From assembly GCF_036421915.1 (NCBI RefSeq), contig NZ_JAZGOM010000005.1: a stretch of 64,000 nt of DNA; one strand, 5' to 3'. How positions within the stretch are numbered: the first letter of the stretch is position 1; each line of letters begins with the position of its first letter. The stretch comes from Georgenia_A wangjunii (lineage in GTDB: Bacteria; Actinomycetota; Actinomycetes; Actinomycetales; Actinomycetaceae). A model generated the notes under the pieces. It was not told the origin of the DNA, ran no database searches, and saw only the letters and a list, made by a program, of their open reading frames with translations. A program made the position numbers and the translations under genes. Of this stretch, positions 16,984-25,457 are shown in pieces.

Positions 16984-18471
16984 CTACCGGAACGGGTCGG
17001 CGATACCCACGTACGTCGTCTCGAGGTACTCCTCGATCCCCTCGAGACCGCCCTCGCGCCCGACGCCCGAGGCCTTGACCCCGCCGAACGGGGCCGCCGG
17101 GTTGGAGATGACGCCGGAGTTGAGGCCGAGCATCCCGAACTCGAGCTCCTCGGCGAGCCGCAGCCCGCGGTCGAGGTCGCGGGTGAACGCGTAGGCGATG
17201 AGCCCGTACTCGGTGTCGTTCGCCCGGGCGACGGCCTCGGCCTCGTCGTCGAACGTCGTCACCGACACGACGGGACCGAAGATCTCCTCGCGGTGGATCC
17301 GCGCACCCTCGCCCGCGCCGGTGAGGAGCGTCGCCGGGTAGAAGGAGCCCGGGCCGTCCGGCACCTCTCCCCCGACGTGGAGCTCCGCCCCGTGCTCGAG
17401 CGCGTCGGTGACGAGCGCGGCGACCTTCTCCCGGGCGGAGCCGTCGATGAGCGGGCCCACGCTCACCCCGTCCTGCGTCCCGGGGCCCATTCGCAGCTCG
17501 CGGACGCGGCCGGCGAGGCGCCGGGTGAACTCCTCGGCGACGTCGGCGTGGACGAGGAACCGGTTGCCCGCCGTGCACGCCTCGCCGATGTTGCGGAACT
17601 TCGCCGCCATCGCGCCGTCGACGGCGGCGTCGAGGTCCGCGTCGGCGAAAACGAGGAACGGGGCGTTCCCGCCGAGCTCCATCGACGTGCGCAGGACCTG
17701 CTCCGAGGCGGCGCTCAGGAGGGAGCGGCCCACCGGGGTGGAGCCCGTGAAGGAGAGCTTGCGCAGCCGCGGGTCCGCCAGCAGCGGGCCGGTCGCGTCA
17801 CCCGCGCGGCTCGTCGGGACGACGTTGACGACGCCGGGCGGGACGCCCGCGTCGGCGAGGACCTGGGCGAGGAGCAGGGACGTGAGCGGGGTGAGCTGGG
17901 CCGGCTTGAGGACCACCGTGCACCCGGCTGCGAGCGCGGGCCCGATCTTGCGCGTGCCCATCGCGAGCGGGAAGTTCCACGGGGTGATGAGGAGGCACGG
18001 GCCGACGGGACGGCGCAGCACGAGGATGCGGGAGCCGGCGTCGGTGGCGGTGTTGTAGCGTCCGCTCACCCGGACGGCCTCCTCGGAGAACCAGCGGAGG
18101 AACTCGGCCCCGTACGTGACCTCCCCGCGCGACTCCGCGAGGGGCTTGCCCATCTCGAGCGTCATGAGGAGCGCGAGGTCCTCGCGCCGGGCGATGAGCG
18201 CGTCGAAGGCGCGGCGCAGGATCTCCCCACGTTCGCGTGGTGCCGTCCGCGCCCAGTCCCGCTGGGCGGCGTGCGCGGCGTCGAGGGCGGCGCGCGCGTC
18301 GTCGGCGCTGGCGTCGGCCACCGTGCGCAGGACCTCACCGGTGGCGGGGTCGTGGACGTCGAAACGTTCCCCTCCGCCGGCCGCGCGCCACTGCCCTCCG
18401 ATGAAGAGGTCCGTCGGCAGGGACGCGAGGAGCTCCTCCCGGCGAGCCTGCGCACGCGCGGCGGCCGTCAC
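16984..18471 (-). CDS. gabD: NAD(P)+-dependent succinate-semialdehyde dehydrogenase
   Basis: 495-residue aldehyde dehydrogenase. It shows the cofactor-binding PWNFP (about residue 168) and GSTPVGR, the general-base motif MELGGNAPF (about 262), and the catalytic cysteine in NIGEACTAGNRF (about 300). The C-terminal motif PFGGVKASGVGREGG is typical of succinate-semialdehyde/glutarate-semialdehyde dehydrogenases, which oxidise succinate semialdehyde to succinate in GABA breakdown. The substrate is inferred from this pattern. The GTG start overlaps the stop of the upstream Ddn-type gene by 4 nt, so the two are coupled. No GABA aminotransferase lies nearby. Confidence 0.85.
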   Translation of the reverse strand: MTAAARAQARREELLASLPTDLFIGGQWRAAGGGERFDVHDPATGEVLRTVADASADDARAALDAAHAAQRDWARTAPRERGEILRRAFDALIARREDLALLMTLEMGKPLAESRGEVTYGAEFLRWFSEEAVRVSGRYNTATDAGSRILVLRRPVGPCLLITPWNFPLAMGTRKIGPALAAGCTVVLKPAQLTPLTSLLLAQVLADAGVPPGVVNVVPTSRAGDATGPLLADPRLRKLSFTGSTPVGRSLLSAASEQVLRTSMELGGNAPFLVFADADLDAAVDGAMAAKFRNIGEACTAGNRFLVHADVAEEFTRRLAGRVRELRMGPGTQDGVSVGPLIDGSAREKVAALVTDALEHGAELHVGGEVPDGPGSFYPATLLTGAGEGARIHREEIFGPVVSVTTFDDEAEAVARANDTEYGLIAYAFTRDLDRGLRLAEELEFGMLGLNSGVISNPAAPFGGVKASGVGREGGLEGIEEYLETTYVGIADPFR

Positions 18472-18977
18472 GAGTGCCCCATCCCCTCCACGACGCCCTC
18501 GACCGGAGGGCCCTGCGGTGCCGGGCCGTCCTCGTGCGGGGCGTCGGCGAGCTCGAGGACGAAGACCGGGATCGCGCGCTCGGTGCGCTCCTGGTACTCC
18601 GCGTAGGGCGGGAAGGCAGCGACAGCGCGCTCCCACCACAGCTCCTTCTCGGCACCGACCACCTCGCGCGCCGTCATGTCCCAGCGCTGCGGACCGTCCT
18701 GGAGCTCCACCCGCGGGTCTGCGAGGAGGTTGTGGTACCAGGTCGGGTGGGTCGGGGCGCCGCCCTGGGAGGCGACGACGGCGTAGGCCCCCTCGTGCTC
18801 GACCCGCATGAGCGGGATCTTGCGCAGCTTGCCTGACCGTGCCCCGCGCGTCGTCACGATGACGACGGGACGTCCGTCGAGGGTGGTCCCCCGGGTCCCG
18901 CCGGACCCCTCGTACTCCGCGACCTGGTCGGCAGCCCGGCGGCTCGGGCTCGGTACGTACTCTCCTGTCAGTGGCAT
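18468..18977 (-). CDS. Deazaflavin (F420)-dependent nitroreductase-family protein
   Basis: 169 residues, Ddn/F420H2-dependent reductase family, a split-beta-barrel fold. Recognisable features are the MPLTGEYVPSPSRRAADQVAEYE start, the VVIVTTRGARSGKLRKIPLMRVEHEGAYAVVAS strand pair (RSGK...R phosphate-binding region of F420) and PTHPTWYHNLLADPRVELQ. Members use F420H2 to reduce quinones, nitro compounds or enones; the true substrate here cannot be told. The C-terminal ~25 residues are a Pro/Gly-rich tail. Translationally coupled to the downstream semialdehyde dehydrogenase, suggesting shared regulation. Confidence 0.85.
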   Translation of the reverse strand: MPLTGEYVPSPSRRAADQVAEYEGSGGTRGTTLDGRPVVIVTTRGARSGKLRKIPLMRVEHEGAYAVVASQGGAPTHPTWYHNLLADPRVELQDGPQRWDMTAREVVGAEKELWWERAVAAFPPYAEYQERTERAIPVFVLELADAPHEDGPAPQGPPVEGVVEGMGHS

Positions 18978-19122
18978 GCCCCGAGTCAACACCCTCCGGC
19001 ACCGCGCGCGCACGGCGGGCACGAGCGGCAGGTCGGAGGCGCCGCCCCCTTGCGCGCCCGCCGCGCCAGGCACAGACTTTCCCTACCTCCAGCCTGTCCA
19101 GCCCACGATGCGAGGCGAGGTC

Positions 19123-19815
19123 ATGATGACGCGATCAGGCCAGCTCGACATGCTCCCCATGCTCGCGCGCGGGAAGCACCGCAACCCCCGCCGCGGCGCG
19201 TGCTTCATGGAGCTCGCGTCCTTCCTTGCCGGTGAGCGCTGGAGCGACAGCCCCGCGTGCACCCATCCGTTGCTCGCGCACCTCGCGCGCCTCGTCAACG
19301 ACCTGAGCGACGACGCGGACCGGCCCCGGCTCGCTCCGCTCATCCCCTCGGTCATCGGGTTGCGCAGCACCGATCCCCGGTGGGACCACGAGCTGACGAT
19401 CCTCGCCGCGACGGCGGCCCTGCCCGTCGCCGCGGAGGCCCACCAGCGCGCGCTCGCCGTCGGGATCCTCTCGTGCGAGCGCCTGCTCGCCCGGTACGAG
19501 GGGCGTCCGGAGGGAACCCTGAGCGAGCGGAGCCGTCGGGCCTTCGACGACGTCCCGCTCGCTGCCGCGTGGGCGCGTGAGTACAGCGCGCGGACCTCCG
19601 TGGTGGGCGCGCGGCACCCGGGGCCGGCGGTCATCGAGTGCGCGGTGCTCGGCATCGCCGCGGCGTGCGTCCCGGACCCGGCGGCACGGCTGTACGCCCT
19701 CCTCGAGGACGCCATCGCCCTGTGCGAGAGCCTCGCCGGTCAGCGCGGCTCCCGCGCGCCGGTGCAGCTCGAGCCGGCGCAGTGGCGCGAGGTGTGCGCG
19801 CCGGCGCTGGCCTAG
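19123..19815 (+). CDS. Conserved hypothetical protein (MLPMLARGKHRNPRRGACFME type)
   Basis: 230 residues, function not recognised. No signal peptide or membrane segment. The N-terminus has a striking conserved-looking block, LPMLARGKHRNPRRGACFMEL, followed by ASFLAGERWSDSPACTHPLLAHLARLVNDLSDD. The rest is Ala/Leu/Arg-rich helix with isolated cysteines. Proteins with the same opening are widespread in actinobacteria as hypotheticals (from memory, not checked). Starts at 19123 or 19126 are both possible; GAGG lies 7-10 nt upstream. It ends 10 bp before the convergent MFS gene stop. Confidence 0.75.
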   Translation: MMTRSGQLDMLPMLARGKHRNPRRGACFMELASFLAGERWSDSPACTHPLLAHLARLVNDLSDDADRPRLAPLIPSVIGLRSTDPRWDHELTILAATAALPVAAEAHQRALAVGILSCERLLARYEGRPEGTLSERSRRAFDDVPLAAAWAREYSARTSVVGARHPGPAVIECAVLGIAAACVPDPAARLYALLEDAIALCESLAGQRGSRAPVQLEPAQWREVCAPALA

Positions 19816-19824
19816 CGGCCAGGG

Positions 19825-21054
19825 TCAGGTCGCTGGCGTCTCCCGGCGGAGGCGCTCGCGGTGCAGCCCGCGGCGCAGCCCGAGGGACAGGACCGCGCCG
19901 AGGACGGCGGCCGTGACCGTGACGGCGTACGCGCCGGTGTACCCGGCCGCGTCGGCCATGCGCCCGGCCGTGCTCGAGCCGAGGGCGTAGCCGAGGCTGG
20001 TCGCGGCGGCGAGCAGCATCATCGCGGCGCCGAGGCGCTGGGGGTCGATGACCTTCTCGCACGCCGAGAAGATCGTGATCATGTACGGCGCGACGGCCAG
20101 CCCGAGGACGAGCAGGACGGGCACGAGCGTCCCGATGGAGCGCACCGCGAGGAGCGGCAGGGCGAGGAGCCCGAGCGCGACGGCGAAGACGGGCAACCGG
20201 TCCGCGAGGCGCAGCCGTTCGGGCAGCGCGGCGACCGCGAGCCCCGCCACGACGCTGCCCACACCGAGGAGGGCGTGGAGCAGGCCCGCGAGGCCCGGCT
20301 CTCCCGCCTCGGTGGCCACCGCCGTCGAGCCCGTCTGGACGGAGCCGAACACGACACCGACGACGAGCTGGCCGGCGGCGAGACCGACGAGGAGCGGGGT
20401 GAGCAGCCGGGAGGGGACGACGGCCTCGGTGCCCCGGGTCCCGCGGACGAGGTCGGCGCTCGGGTGGAGGGAGAACCACGTCGCGAACAGGGCGAGGAGG
20501 ACGGCGGCGACCGTGAGCGCGCCGGCCGGGGACGCGAGCGCCGCGACGGTGCCGACGAGCGCCGGGCCGAGGACGAAGGACGCCTCGTCCGCCGCGCCCT
20601 CGTAGGAGAAGGCGGTCGAGACGAGACGGCCGCGCTGGGCGCCCGTCGGCGCGGCGAGCTCACGCCAGCGCACGCGGGCGAGGGTGCCCACCTGGGGCAG
20701 GAAGATCCCGGTGGTCCCCGCGACGACGGCGAGGACCTCCCACGAGGCGTCGTCGCCCGCCAGGACGACGAGGGCGGCGAGCCCGAGCGCCCCTCCGACG
20801 GACTGGACGAGGAGGACGGGGCGCTGGCCGATGCGGTCCGTCAGGCCGCCGGCCAGCGGCGAGGCGATCGCGTTCGTCACGGCGAGCGCGCCGGCCGCGA
20901 CGCCTCCCGCGGTGTAGCTGCCCGAGACCTCGACGACGAGCAGGAGAGTGCCCATCTGCGACATCGCGAGCGGGAGTCGCGCGAGGAAGGCGACGACGAC
21001 GTAGAGGGGTCCGGTGAGGGCGAACAGACGCCGGTAGGACGCGAGGACCGACAA
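19825..21054 (-). CDS. MFS transporter
   Basis: 409 residues, about 12 hydrophobic segments in two halves with a cytoplasmic break around the HPSADLVRGTRGTEAV region. The first half has the family loop between helices 2 and 3 (GGLTDRIGQRPVLL). It resembles actinobacterial sugar/drug efflux-type major facilitator proteins; the substrate is unknown. The TTG start at 21054 is chosen because GGAG lies 5 nt upstream; a GTG about 40 nt further upstream is an alternative. It is convergent with the hypothetical gene and 175 bp downstream of the membrane-protein gene on the same strand, with no obvious shared operon. Confidence 0.82.
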   Translation of the reverse strand: MSVLASYRRLFALTGPLYVVVAFLARLPLAMSQMGTLLLVVEVSGSYTAGGVAAGALAVTNAIASPLAGGLTDRIGQRPVLLVQSVGGALGLAALVVLAGDDASWEVLAVVAGTTGIFLPQVGTLARVRWRELAAPTGAQRGRLVSTAFSYEGAADEASFVLGPALVGTVAALASPAGALTVAAVLLALFATWFSLHPSADLVRGTRGTEAVVPSRLLTPLLVGLAAGQLVVGVVFGSVQTGSTAVATEAGEPGLAGLLHALLGVGSVVAGLAVAALPERLRLADRLPVFAVALGLLALPLLAVRSIGTLVPVLLVLGLAVAPYMITIFSACEKVIDPQRLGAAMMLLAAATSLGYALGSSTAGRMADAAGYTGAYAVTVTAAVLGAVLSLGLRRGLHRERLRRETPAT

Positions 21055-21229
21055 GAAGTCTCCAGGTACGGCACGGTGCGCTCCTCCCACCCCGGAAGCG
21101 CAACGAACCCTGTGCACCTCGATCGTACCGGTGCCGTCCCCGCCCGGGCAGGGGTGGTCGGCGTGATGCTGGTCGCCGGCGCCGTGCGCGGCTGAGGTCT
21201 CGCCAGCCGCCAGACCCGGTCCCCCTTGC

Positions 21230-22480
21230 TCAGAGGGCTCGGGGCCAGGTCCGCAGGAGCCGGTTGCGGCGCTGACGGTCACGGCCGGTCGTCAGCAGCT
21301 CGCAGCCGAAGGCGAGGAGGATCGCGACGCCGGCGCCGGCGACGAGGTACGTCGCCTGACCGCCGGCCCACGCGACGTCCCCGCGCACCTCGAGCGCGGC
21401 GACGGCCGGCCGGGCCAGGACGAGGACGAGCGCAGCCGTGCCGGCCAGGAGCTGGGCGCCGCGGCGCACCGGGCCCCGCTCGGAGAGCACCTCCCCGGTC
21501 AGGAGCGGGTCCGGCCGGGTCGCCGGTAGCTCCCCGCGGCCGGCGGTGGTGTCGGTCGTCGCCTCGCGGTCGAGCACGCCGAGCAGGATGCTGTGCCGGA
21601 GCAGCTCGAGGACGAGGGCCGCGCCGAGCAGGAGGACGAGCGCGACGCCCGTCACGAGCAGCGTCCTCAGCACCCCCGCGGCGGGCTCGCGCCCGTGCTC
21701 GATCACCCACGGGAGCAGCCCCGGTGATCCGGCCGCCGGACCGAGCGCGAGGGCGGCGGCGCCGGCGAACCCCGCGGCAGCCGCGAGCGCGAGCGCTCGC
21801 GCCACCCGGTCCGCCCAGACGGTCGCCCGGTACCGCAGCGGCAGGGCGACGAGCCGGACCTTCTGCTCGGCGTTGCCCGGGTCGGTCGGGCTGTGCCGCC
21901 ACGACGTGCTCGCGGCGGCGAGCTCGCGGCGCAGGACCCCCACGAGGCGGATGAGCCCGACACCCGCAGCGGCGGCCGCGGCGCCCCCGACGAGCGCCGA
22001 GACGGCACCGTCGCTGTCGAGCCGGACGAGGGAGAAGACGGCGAGGAACCCCCCGATGATCGCGAGGAGCAGACCGGACCCCCACAGCGGGGCGAAGGGC
22101 TTCGCCTCGCTCTGCGGCCTCAGCGCGCGAGCGACCCAGCGCTGCGACGGCGTCGGGGGCCGGCGCTCGGACTCGGGGTCCGCGCGGTGCCTCGCGAGCC
22201 GGCGCGCGTAGAGCAGCGAACGCGCCGCGCTCACCAGGCACGCGAGCAGCCACAGTCCGATCAGGACGAGGAGCGAGACGCCGAAGGACGCCCGCGAGCC
22301 GTCGTCGAGGCCCGCCGTGAGCGTCCCCTCCTGCTCCATGACCTGAAGTCCCAGGACGAGGACGACGAGCCCGACGGCTGCCCCGACGACGGCGGGCCAC
22401 ACGACGGCCCACACCGCGTCGACAACCCGTCCGGCCCAGCCCAGGGGGTACTCGCGGTAGTGGATGAGGTCGACGGTCAC
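21230..22480 (-). CDS. Polytopic membrane protein of unknown function
   Basis: 416 residues with about eight hydrophobic segments (about 20-48, 68-88, 130-150, 160-182, 225-250, 270-300, 345-365, 375-395) and no enzyme motif that I recognise. The opening MTVDLIHYREYPLGWAGRVVDAVWAVVWP is distinctive. The loops are Arg/Ala-rich (SERRPPTPSQRWVARALRPQ). The GTG start is supported by codon use only; no good ribosome-binding site is seen. Its neighbours (MFS gene, tRNA-Ala) give no functional hint. Confidence 0.75.
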   Translation of the reverse strand: MTVDLIHYREYPLGWAGRVVDAVWAVVWPAVVGAAVGLVVLVLGLQVMEQEGTLTAGLDDGSRASFGVSLLVLIGLWLLACLVSAARSLLYARRLARHRADPESERRPPTPSQRWVARALRPQSEAKPFAPLWGSGLLLAIIGGFLAVFSLVRLDSDGAVSALVGGAAAAAAGVGLIRLVGVLRRELAAASTSWRHSPTDPGNAEQKVRLVALPLRYRATVWADRVARALALAAAAGFAGAAALALGPAAGSPGLLPWVIEHGREPAAGVLRTLLVTGVALVLLLGAALVLELLRHSILLGVLDREATTDTTAGRGELPATRPDPLLTGEVLSERGPVRRGAQLLAGTAALVLVLARPAVAALEVRGDVAWAGGQATYLVAGAGVAILLAFGCELLTTGRDRQRRNRLLRTWPRAL

Positions 22481-22584
22481 GCTCGCCAGGCTATCGGCGC
22501 GGGCGGCGGCGTCATGACGCGGCCATGCCCCGCACGCCAGTCACGGTGCAACAGCCCCGGCTGACGGGCGGGAGGTACGACAAT

Positions 22585-22608
22585 GCCCCGCCGTATGACC
22601 GACGGGGC
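22585..22608 (-). terminator. Weak hairpin downstream of tRNA-Ala
   Basis: A GCCCCG-type stem of nine pairs with one mismatch and a 6-nt loop lies 24 bp beyond the 3' end of the tRNA gene. It fits a terminator position but is short and has no clear U-run. Confidence 0.4.
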
Positions 22609-22632
22609 TTGCCCTGATGTGTGGAACCTGGG

Positions 22633-22705
22633 TGGAGCTAGGGGGATTCGAACCCCCGACCTCTTCCATGCCATGGAAGCGCGCTACCAACTGCGCCATA
22701 GCCCC
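22633..22705 (-). tRNA. tRNA-Ala (anticodon GGC)
   Basis: A 73-nt cloverleaf. The acceptor stem pairs GGGGCTA with TAGCTCC, giving the G3:U70 wobble that is the identity element for alanyl-tRNA synthetase. The anticodon arm TTCCATGGCATGGAA exposes GGC. The T-arm is GGGGG-TTCGAAT-CCCCC and the discriminator is A73. The CCA end is not encoded (CCC follows), as is common in actinobacteria. Confidence 0.96.
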
Positions 22706-22719
22706 GTAGTGCGTGGTTG

Positions 22720-22750
22720 AGTCTAGGGGAAACCGGCCGCCCCTGACCAA
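22720..22750 (-). promoter_or_regulatory. Probable promoter of tRNA-Ala
   Basis: Reading on the minus strand, TAGACT (22725-22720) matches the actinobacterial -10 consensus TANNNT and ends 14 nt before the tRNA 5' end. A TTGGTC at 22750-22745 could be the -35, with a 19-nt spacer, slightly long. Confidence 0.45.
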
Positions 22751-22848
22751 TCGCCCGGGTATGGCGCGCGCCACATCCCGCCCGGACGAGGCAGGGGCCC
22801 TCCCCACTCACCCCGACGCTCACCTCGCCCGCGGCGACCGCGGGCACC

Positions 22849-23472
22849 TCAGGTCCCGGGCACTCCGAGGTTGTGCGCGGTGAGTCGCCAGGTGGGCAGA
22901 CGGCCGGGGTTAGGGGCGAGAAGGGACCACCGGCAGTTGTCGAGGCCCGAGAGGCCGAACCACTGCGTGGGGTCGAGCCCGAGGAGGCGCGTGAGGCCGA
23001 GGGTGTGCGCAGCGCCGTGCGCGACGACGACGAGCACGTCGTCCGGCGCCATGCTCTCGGCCGTCTCGCCGACGGCGGCGGCGACGCGCCGAGCCACGGC
23101 GTCGCGCGGCTCCGCTCCGATGTCCGCAGGTTCCTCGCCCCGGCGCCAGGCGGCGTGCGCGTCCGGCCAGCCCGTGCGGATCTCCTCGTTCGTCAACCCT
23201 TCCCAGAGCCCGAAGCTGCGCTCGCGCAGCCGCGGCTCGGGCTCGATGCCGATCCGGGCCAGGTCCCCGAGCGCCTGCGCCGTGCGTGTGGCACGGCGCA
23301 GGTCCGAGGCGATGATGCGGGTGGGTCCGAGCTTGACGAGTTCGGCCGCCGCGCGCTCGGCCTGGTCGATGCCGGCGGAGTTGAGCTCGATGTCGACCTG
23401 GCCCTGGAGCCGCTGCGCGGCGTTGTAGGCGGTCTGCCCGTGGCGCCAGAGGACGAGGGTCCCGGCGCTCAT
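22849..23472 (-). CDS. Histidine phosphatase family protein
   Basis: 207 residues of the phosphoglycerate-mutase-like superfamily. The catalytic RHG is in LVLWRHGQTAYN (about residue 11). The acid-base region is LRERSFGLWEGL with its glutamates (about 82-93), and the second catalytic histidine is in VVVAHGAAHTLGL (about 150). Members dephosphorylate small metabolites; the substrate is unknown. The ATG overlaps the rsfS stop by 4 nt (ATGA), so it is the distal gene of the nadD-rsfS operon. Confidence 0.9.
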   Translation of the reverse strand: MSAGTLVLWRHGQTAYNAAQRLQGQVDIELNSAGIDQAERAAAELVKLGPTRIIASDLRRATRTAQALGDLARIGIEPEPRLRERSFGLWEGLTNEEIRTGWPDAHAAWRRGEEPADIGAEPRDAVARRVAAAVGETAESMAPDDVLVVVAHGAAHTLGLTRLLGLDPTQWFGLSGLDNCRWSLLAPNPGRLPTWRLTAHNLGVPGT

Positions 23473-23855
23473 GCCTCGGCGTCGGGCCCGGCGTTCAGCT
23501 CCGCGGGGAGCTCGATGACGGGGCAGTCCTTCCACAGCCGCTCGAGCGCGTAGAACTCGCGGTCCTCGGTGTGCTGGACGTGGACGATGATGTCGCCGAA
23601 GTCCATGAGCACCCAGCGGCCCTCCGTGACGCCCTCCTTGCGGACGGCCTTGGCGCCCTCGGCGTGGAGGGCCTCCTCGACGGCGTCGACGATGGACTTC
23701 ACCTGGCGCTCGTTCGCGCCGGACGTGACGACGAAGACGTCCGTGAGGACGAGCCGCTCGCTGACGTCGAGCGCGATGATCTCGTCCGCCTTCTTGTCCG
23801 ATGCTGCGCGGGCGGCGGTGAGAGCGAGGTGACGTGACCTCTCGTCAGCTGGCAC
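23469..23855 (-). CDS. rsfS: Ribosomal silencing factor RsfS
   Basis: 128-residue RsfS/DUF143 protein that binds L14 on the 50S subunit and blocks subunit joining under nutrient limitation. Family motifs: KKADEIIALDVSERL, DVFVVTSGANERQVKSIVDAVEE, EGRWVLMDFGDIIVHVQH, REFYALERLW. The GTG start lies inside the 3' end of the upstream repeat-rich gene (11-nt overlap). The stop overlaps the histidine phosphatase start. Confidence 0.95.
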   Translation of the reverse strand: MPADERSRHLALTAARAASDKKADEIIALDVSERLVLTDVFVVTSGANERQVKSIVDAVEEALHAEGAKAVRKEGVTEGRWVLMDFGDIIVHVQHTEDREFYALERLWKDCPVIELPAELNAGPDAEA

Positions 23856-25440
23856 GGGACTCCTCAGGAAGAACGGATAGGGCTTGCGCCGATCCTACGG
23901 TGCCGATCGTTCCCAGGATGGCGCCGTCGTCCGCGCCGAGCGCGCCCGAGTACAGAAGCCAGATGAGCGCGCCGATGACCGCGGCGACGAGAAGGAGGAC
24001 GAGCACCTTGACGAACGCGACGGCGGGGTTGGTCGAGCCGTCTTCCACGTCCTCGGGCTGCGGGTCGGTGGGCACAGGGCCGGCTCCATCGTTGCCCTGG
24101 ACGCCGCCCGCCGGTGCGTCCGACTCGAGCCGGGCTGCGCTGCGCGTGCGGTCACCGAGGCTCCGCCGCGCGGGAGCCGAGCCTTGCGCGCGGTGCGTGC
24201 GGGCCCCGTCGTCGGAGGCGGCCGTGTCCGCCGACCCGGCGGAGAGGGCCGAGCGGGCAGAGGCAGCCGAGCCGGCCACGGACTGGGCGGGTGCGGGGTC
24301 GGCCGCGGCGAGCGCGACCCACTGCGGCCGGAGCGGCCCGTCGGCGTCCTCGTCGTCGCTGTCCTCGGTGCCGTCAGGGGCCGTCACGTCGCCCTCGGTG
24401 CCGTCAGGGGCGGTCACGTCGCCCTCGGTGCCGTCAGGGGCCGTCACCTCGCCGGGCTCGTCGTCGCCGGGGACTGCGCCGGCGGCTGCCGCGGCTTCAC
24501 CCGGGGACGGTGCGGCGGCAGGGCTTGGCTCCGCGGGCACCGGCGTCGGCACGACGGCGGGGGTCTGGGGGCTCGCCAAGCGCTCCGACTCGCGGTCGAG
24601 GATCTCCTCCGACATGACGGGCATGCCTGCGGTGGACTCCCATGAGACCGGGTCCGCGCTCCCCTCGGCCTGAGGGCCGACGCCCGGCTCCTCGGGCGCC
24701 ATCGGCACTGACCGCTCCGGTGCCGGCTCCTCGGCGGGGACGACGGGGATGATGCCAGTCAGCCGGCCCGTGCTGTCGATGGTGCGGGTGCCCTGCGCGG
24801 TGCTCGGGGTACGGACGACCGGGCGCCGGCCCGTCGCGGTTCGCTGGCTCGGCGGCGTCTCTGCCGGTACCGGATCCACCGGCTGCCGTTCGCGCAGCGA
24901 CCGCCGGCTGAGGCGGGGGATGGCGCCGGTGGAACCAGAGGCGGCCGACGGTGCCGCGTCGGGCGAGCCCGCGTCGGACGTCGGCTGGCCGGACACGCCG
25001 CCAGCGGCCGTCGCGCCGGACGTCGGCTGCCCGGGAGCGCCGTCACCGGAGCCCGCGTCCGACGACGGCTGCCCGGGAGCGGCGTCGTCGGACGTCGCAC
25101 CGGACAACGGCTGCGCGGCCGCGCCGGCGTCGGGTCGCGCCGTCGTGCCGCTATCAGCCGGGAGCGCCGCCGGCGCCCCGCCGTCGGTCGCGCCGCTCTC
25201 CCCCGTCTGAGGGGAGGCTCCAGAGGGTCGGTCGGGAACGGGCGCCACCGAGCCGTCGAGCCGGAGCTCGCCGGTGCGCAGGGCCTCGAGCCGCGCCTCC
25301 TCCTCAGCGGCGCGGCGGCGCAGCTCCTTGCGGCTCAGGGGGGCGTCGTCGCGCGCAGCCGCAAGGGCCGCGGCGCGCTCGGCCTCACGCCGGCGACGGC
25401 GCTCCCCGAGACCTGCCGTGGGCGGCGACGGGTCCTCCAT
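23845..25440 (-). CDS. Repeat-rich, tail-anchored membrane protein of unknown function
   Basis: 531 residues. The N-terminus is a charged helix (ERRRRREAERAAALAAARDD, then RKELRRRAAEEEARLEALR), followed by ~430 residues of Ala/Pro/Asp/Ser-rich low-complexity sequence with several imperfect GQPTSDAGS-type repeats (about residues 95-155) and three copies of TAPDGTEGDV (about 331-360). A single membrane segment lies near the C-terminus (about 477-497, VLVLLLVAAVIGALIWLLYS) with ~30 residues beyond it. No enzyme domain. It sits between nadD and rsfS, where many actinobacteria have an LCP (LytR-type) gene. The ATG is chosen for its GGGGG ribosome-binding site; a GTG at 25461 overlapping the nadD stop is the alternative. 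Confidence 0.75.
   Translation of the reverse strand: MEDPSPPTAGLGERRRRREAERAAALAAARDDAPLSRKELRRRAAEEEARLEALRTGELRLDGSVAPVPDRPSGASPQTGESGATDGGAPAALPADSGTTARPDAGAAAQPLSGATSDDAAPGQPSSDAGSGDGAPGQPTSGATAAGGVSGQPTSDAGSPDAAPSAASGSTGAIPRLSRRSLRERQPVDPVPAETPPSQRTATGRRPVVRTPSTAQGTRTIDSTGRLTGIIPVVPAEEPAPERSVPMAPEEPGVGPQAEGSADPVSWESTAGMPVMSEEILDRESERLASPQTPAVVPTPVPAEPSPAAAPSPGEAAAAAGAVPGDDEPGEVTAPDGTEGDVTAPDGTEGDVTAPDGTEDSDDEDADGPLRPQWVALAAADPAPAQSVAGSAASARSALSAGSADTAASDDGARTHRAQGSAPARRSLGDRTRSAARLESDAPAGGVQGNDGAGPVPTDPQPEDVEDGSTNPAVAFVKVLVLLLVAAVIGALIWLLYSGALGADDGAILGTIGTVGSAQALSVLPEESRAS
24361..24450 (-). repeat. Three tandem 30-bp repeats within the tail-anchored protein gene
   Basis: Three consecutive 30-bp units (24361-24390, 24391-24420, 24421-24450) differ at only a few bases and encode the decapeptide VTAPDGTEGD. 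The near-identity at DNA level suggests recent expansion by slippage or unequal exchange. Confidence 0.9.
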
Positions 25441-25457
25441 ACCGCGGTCCCCCTCGC

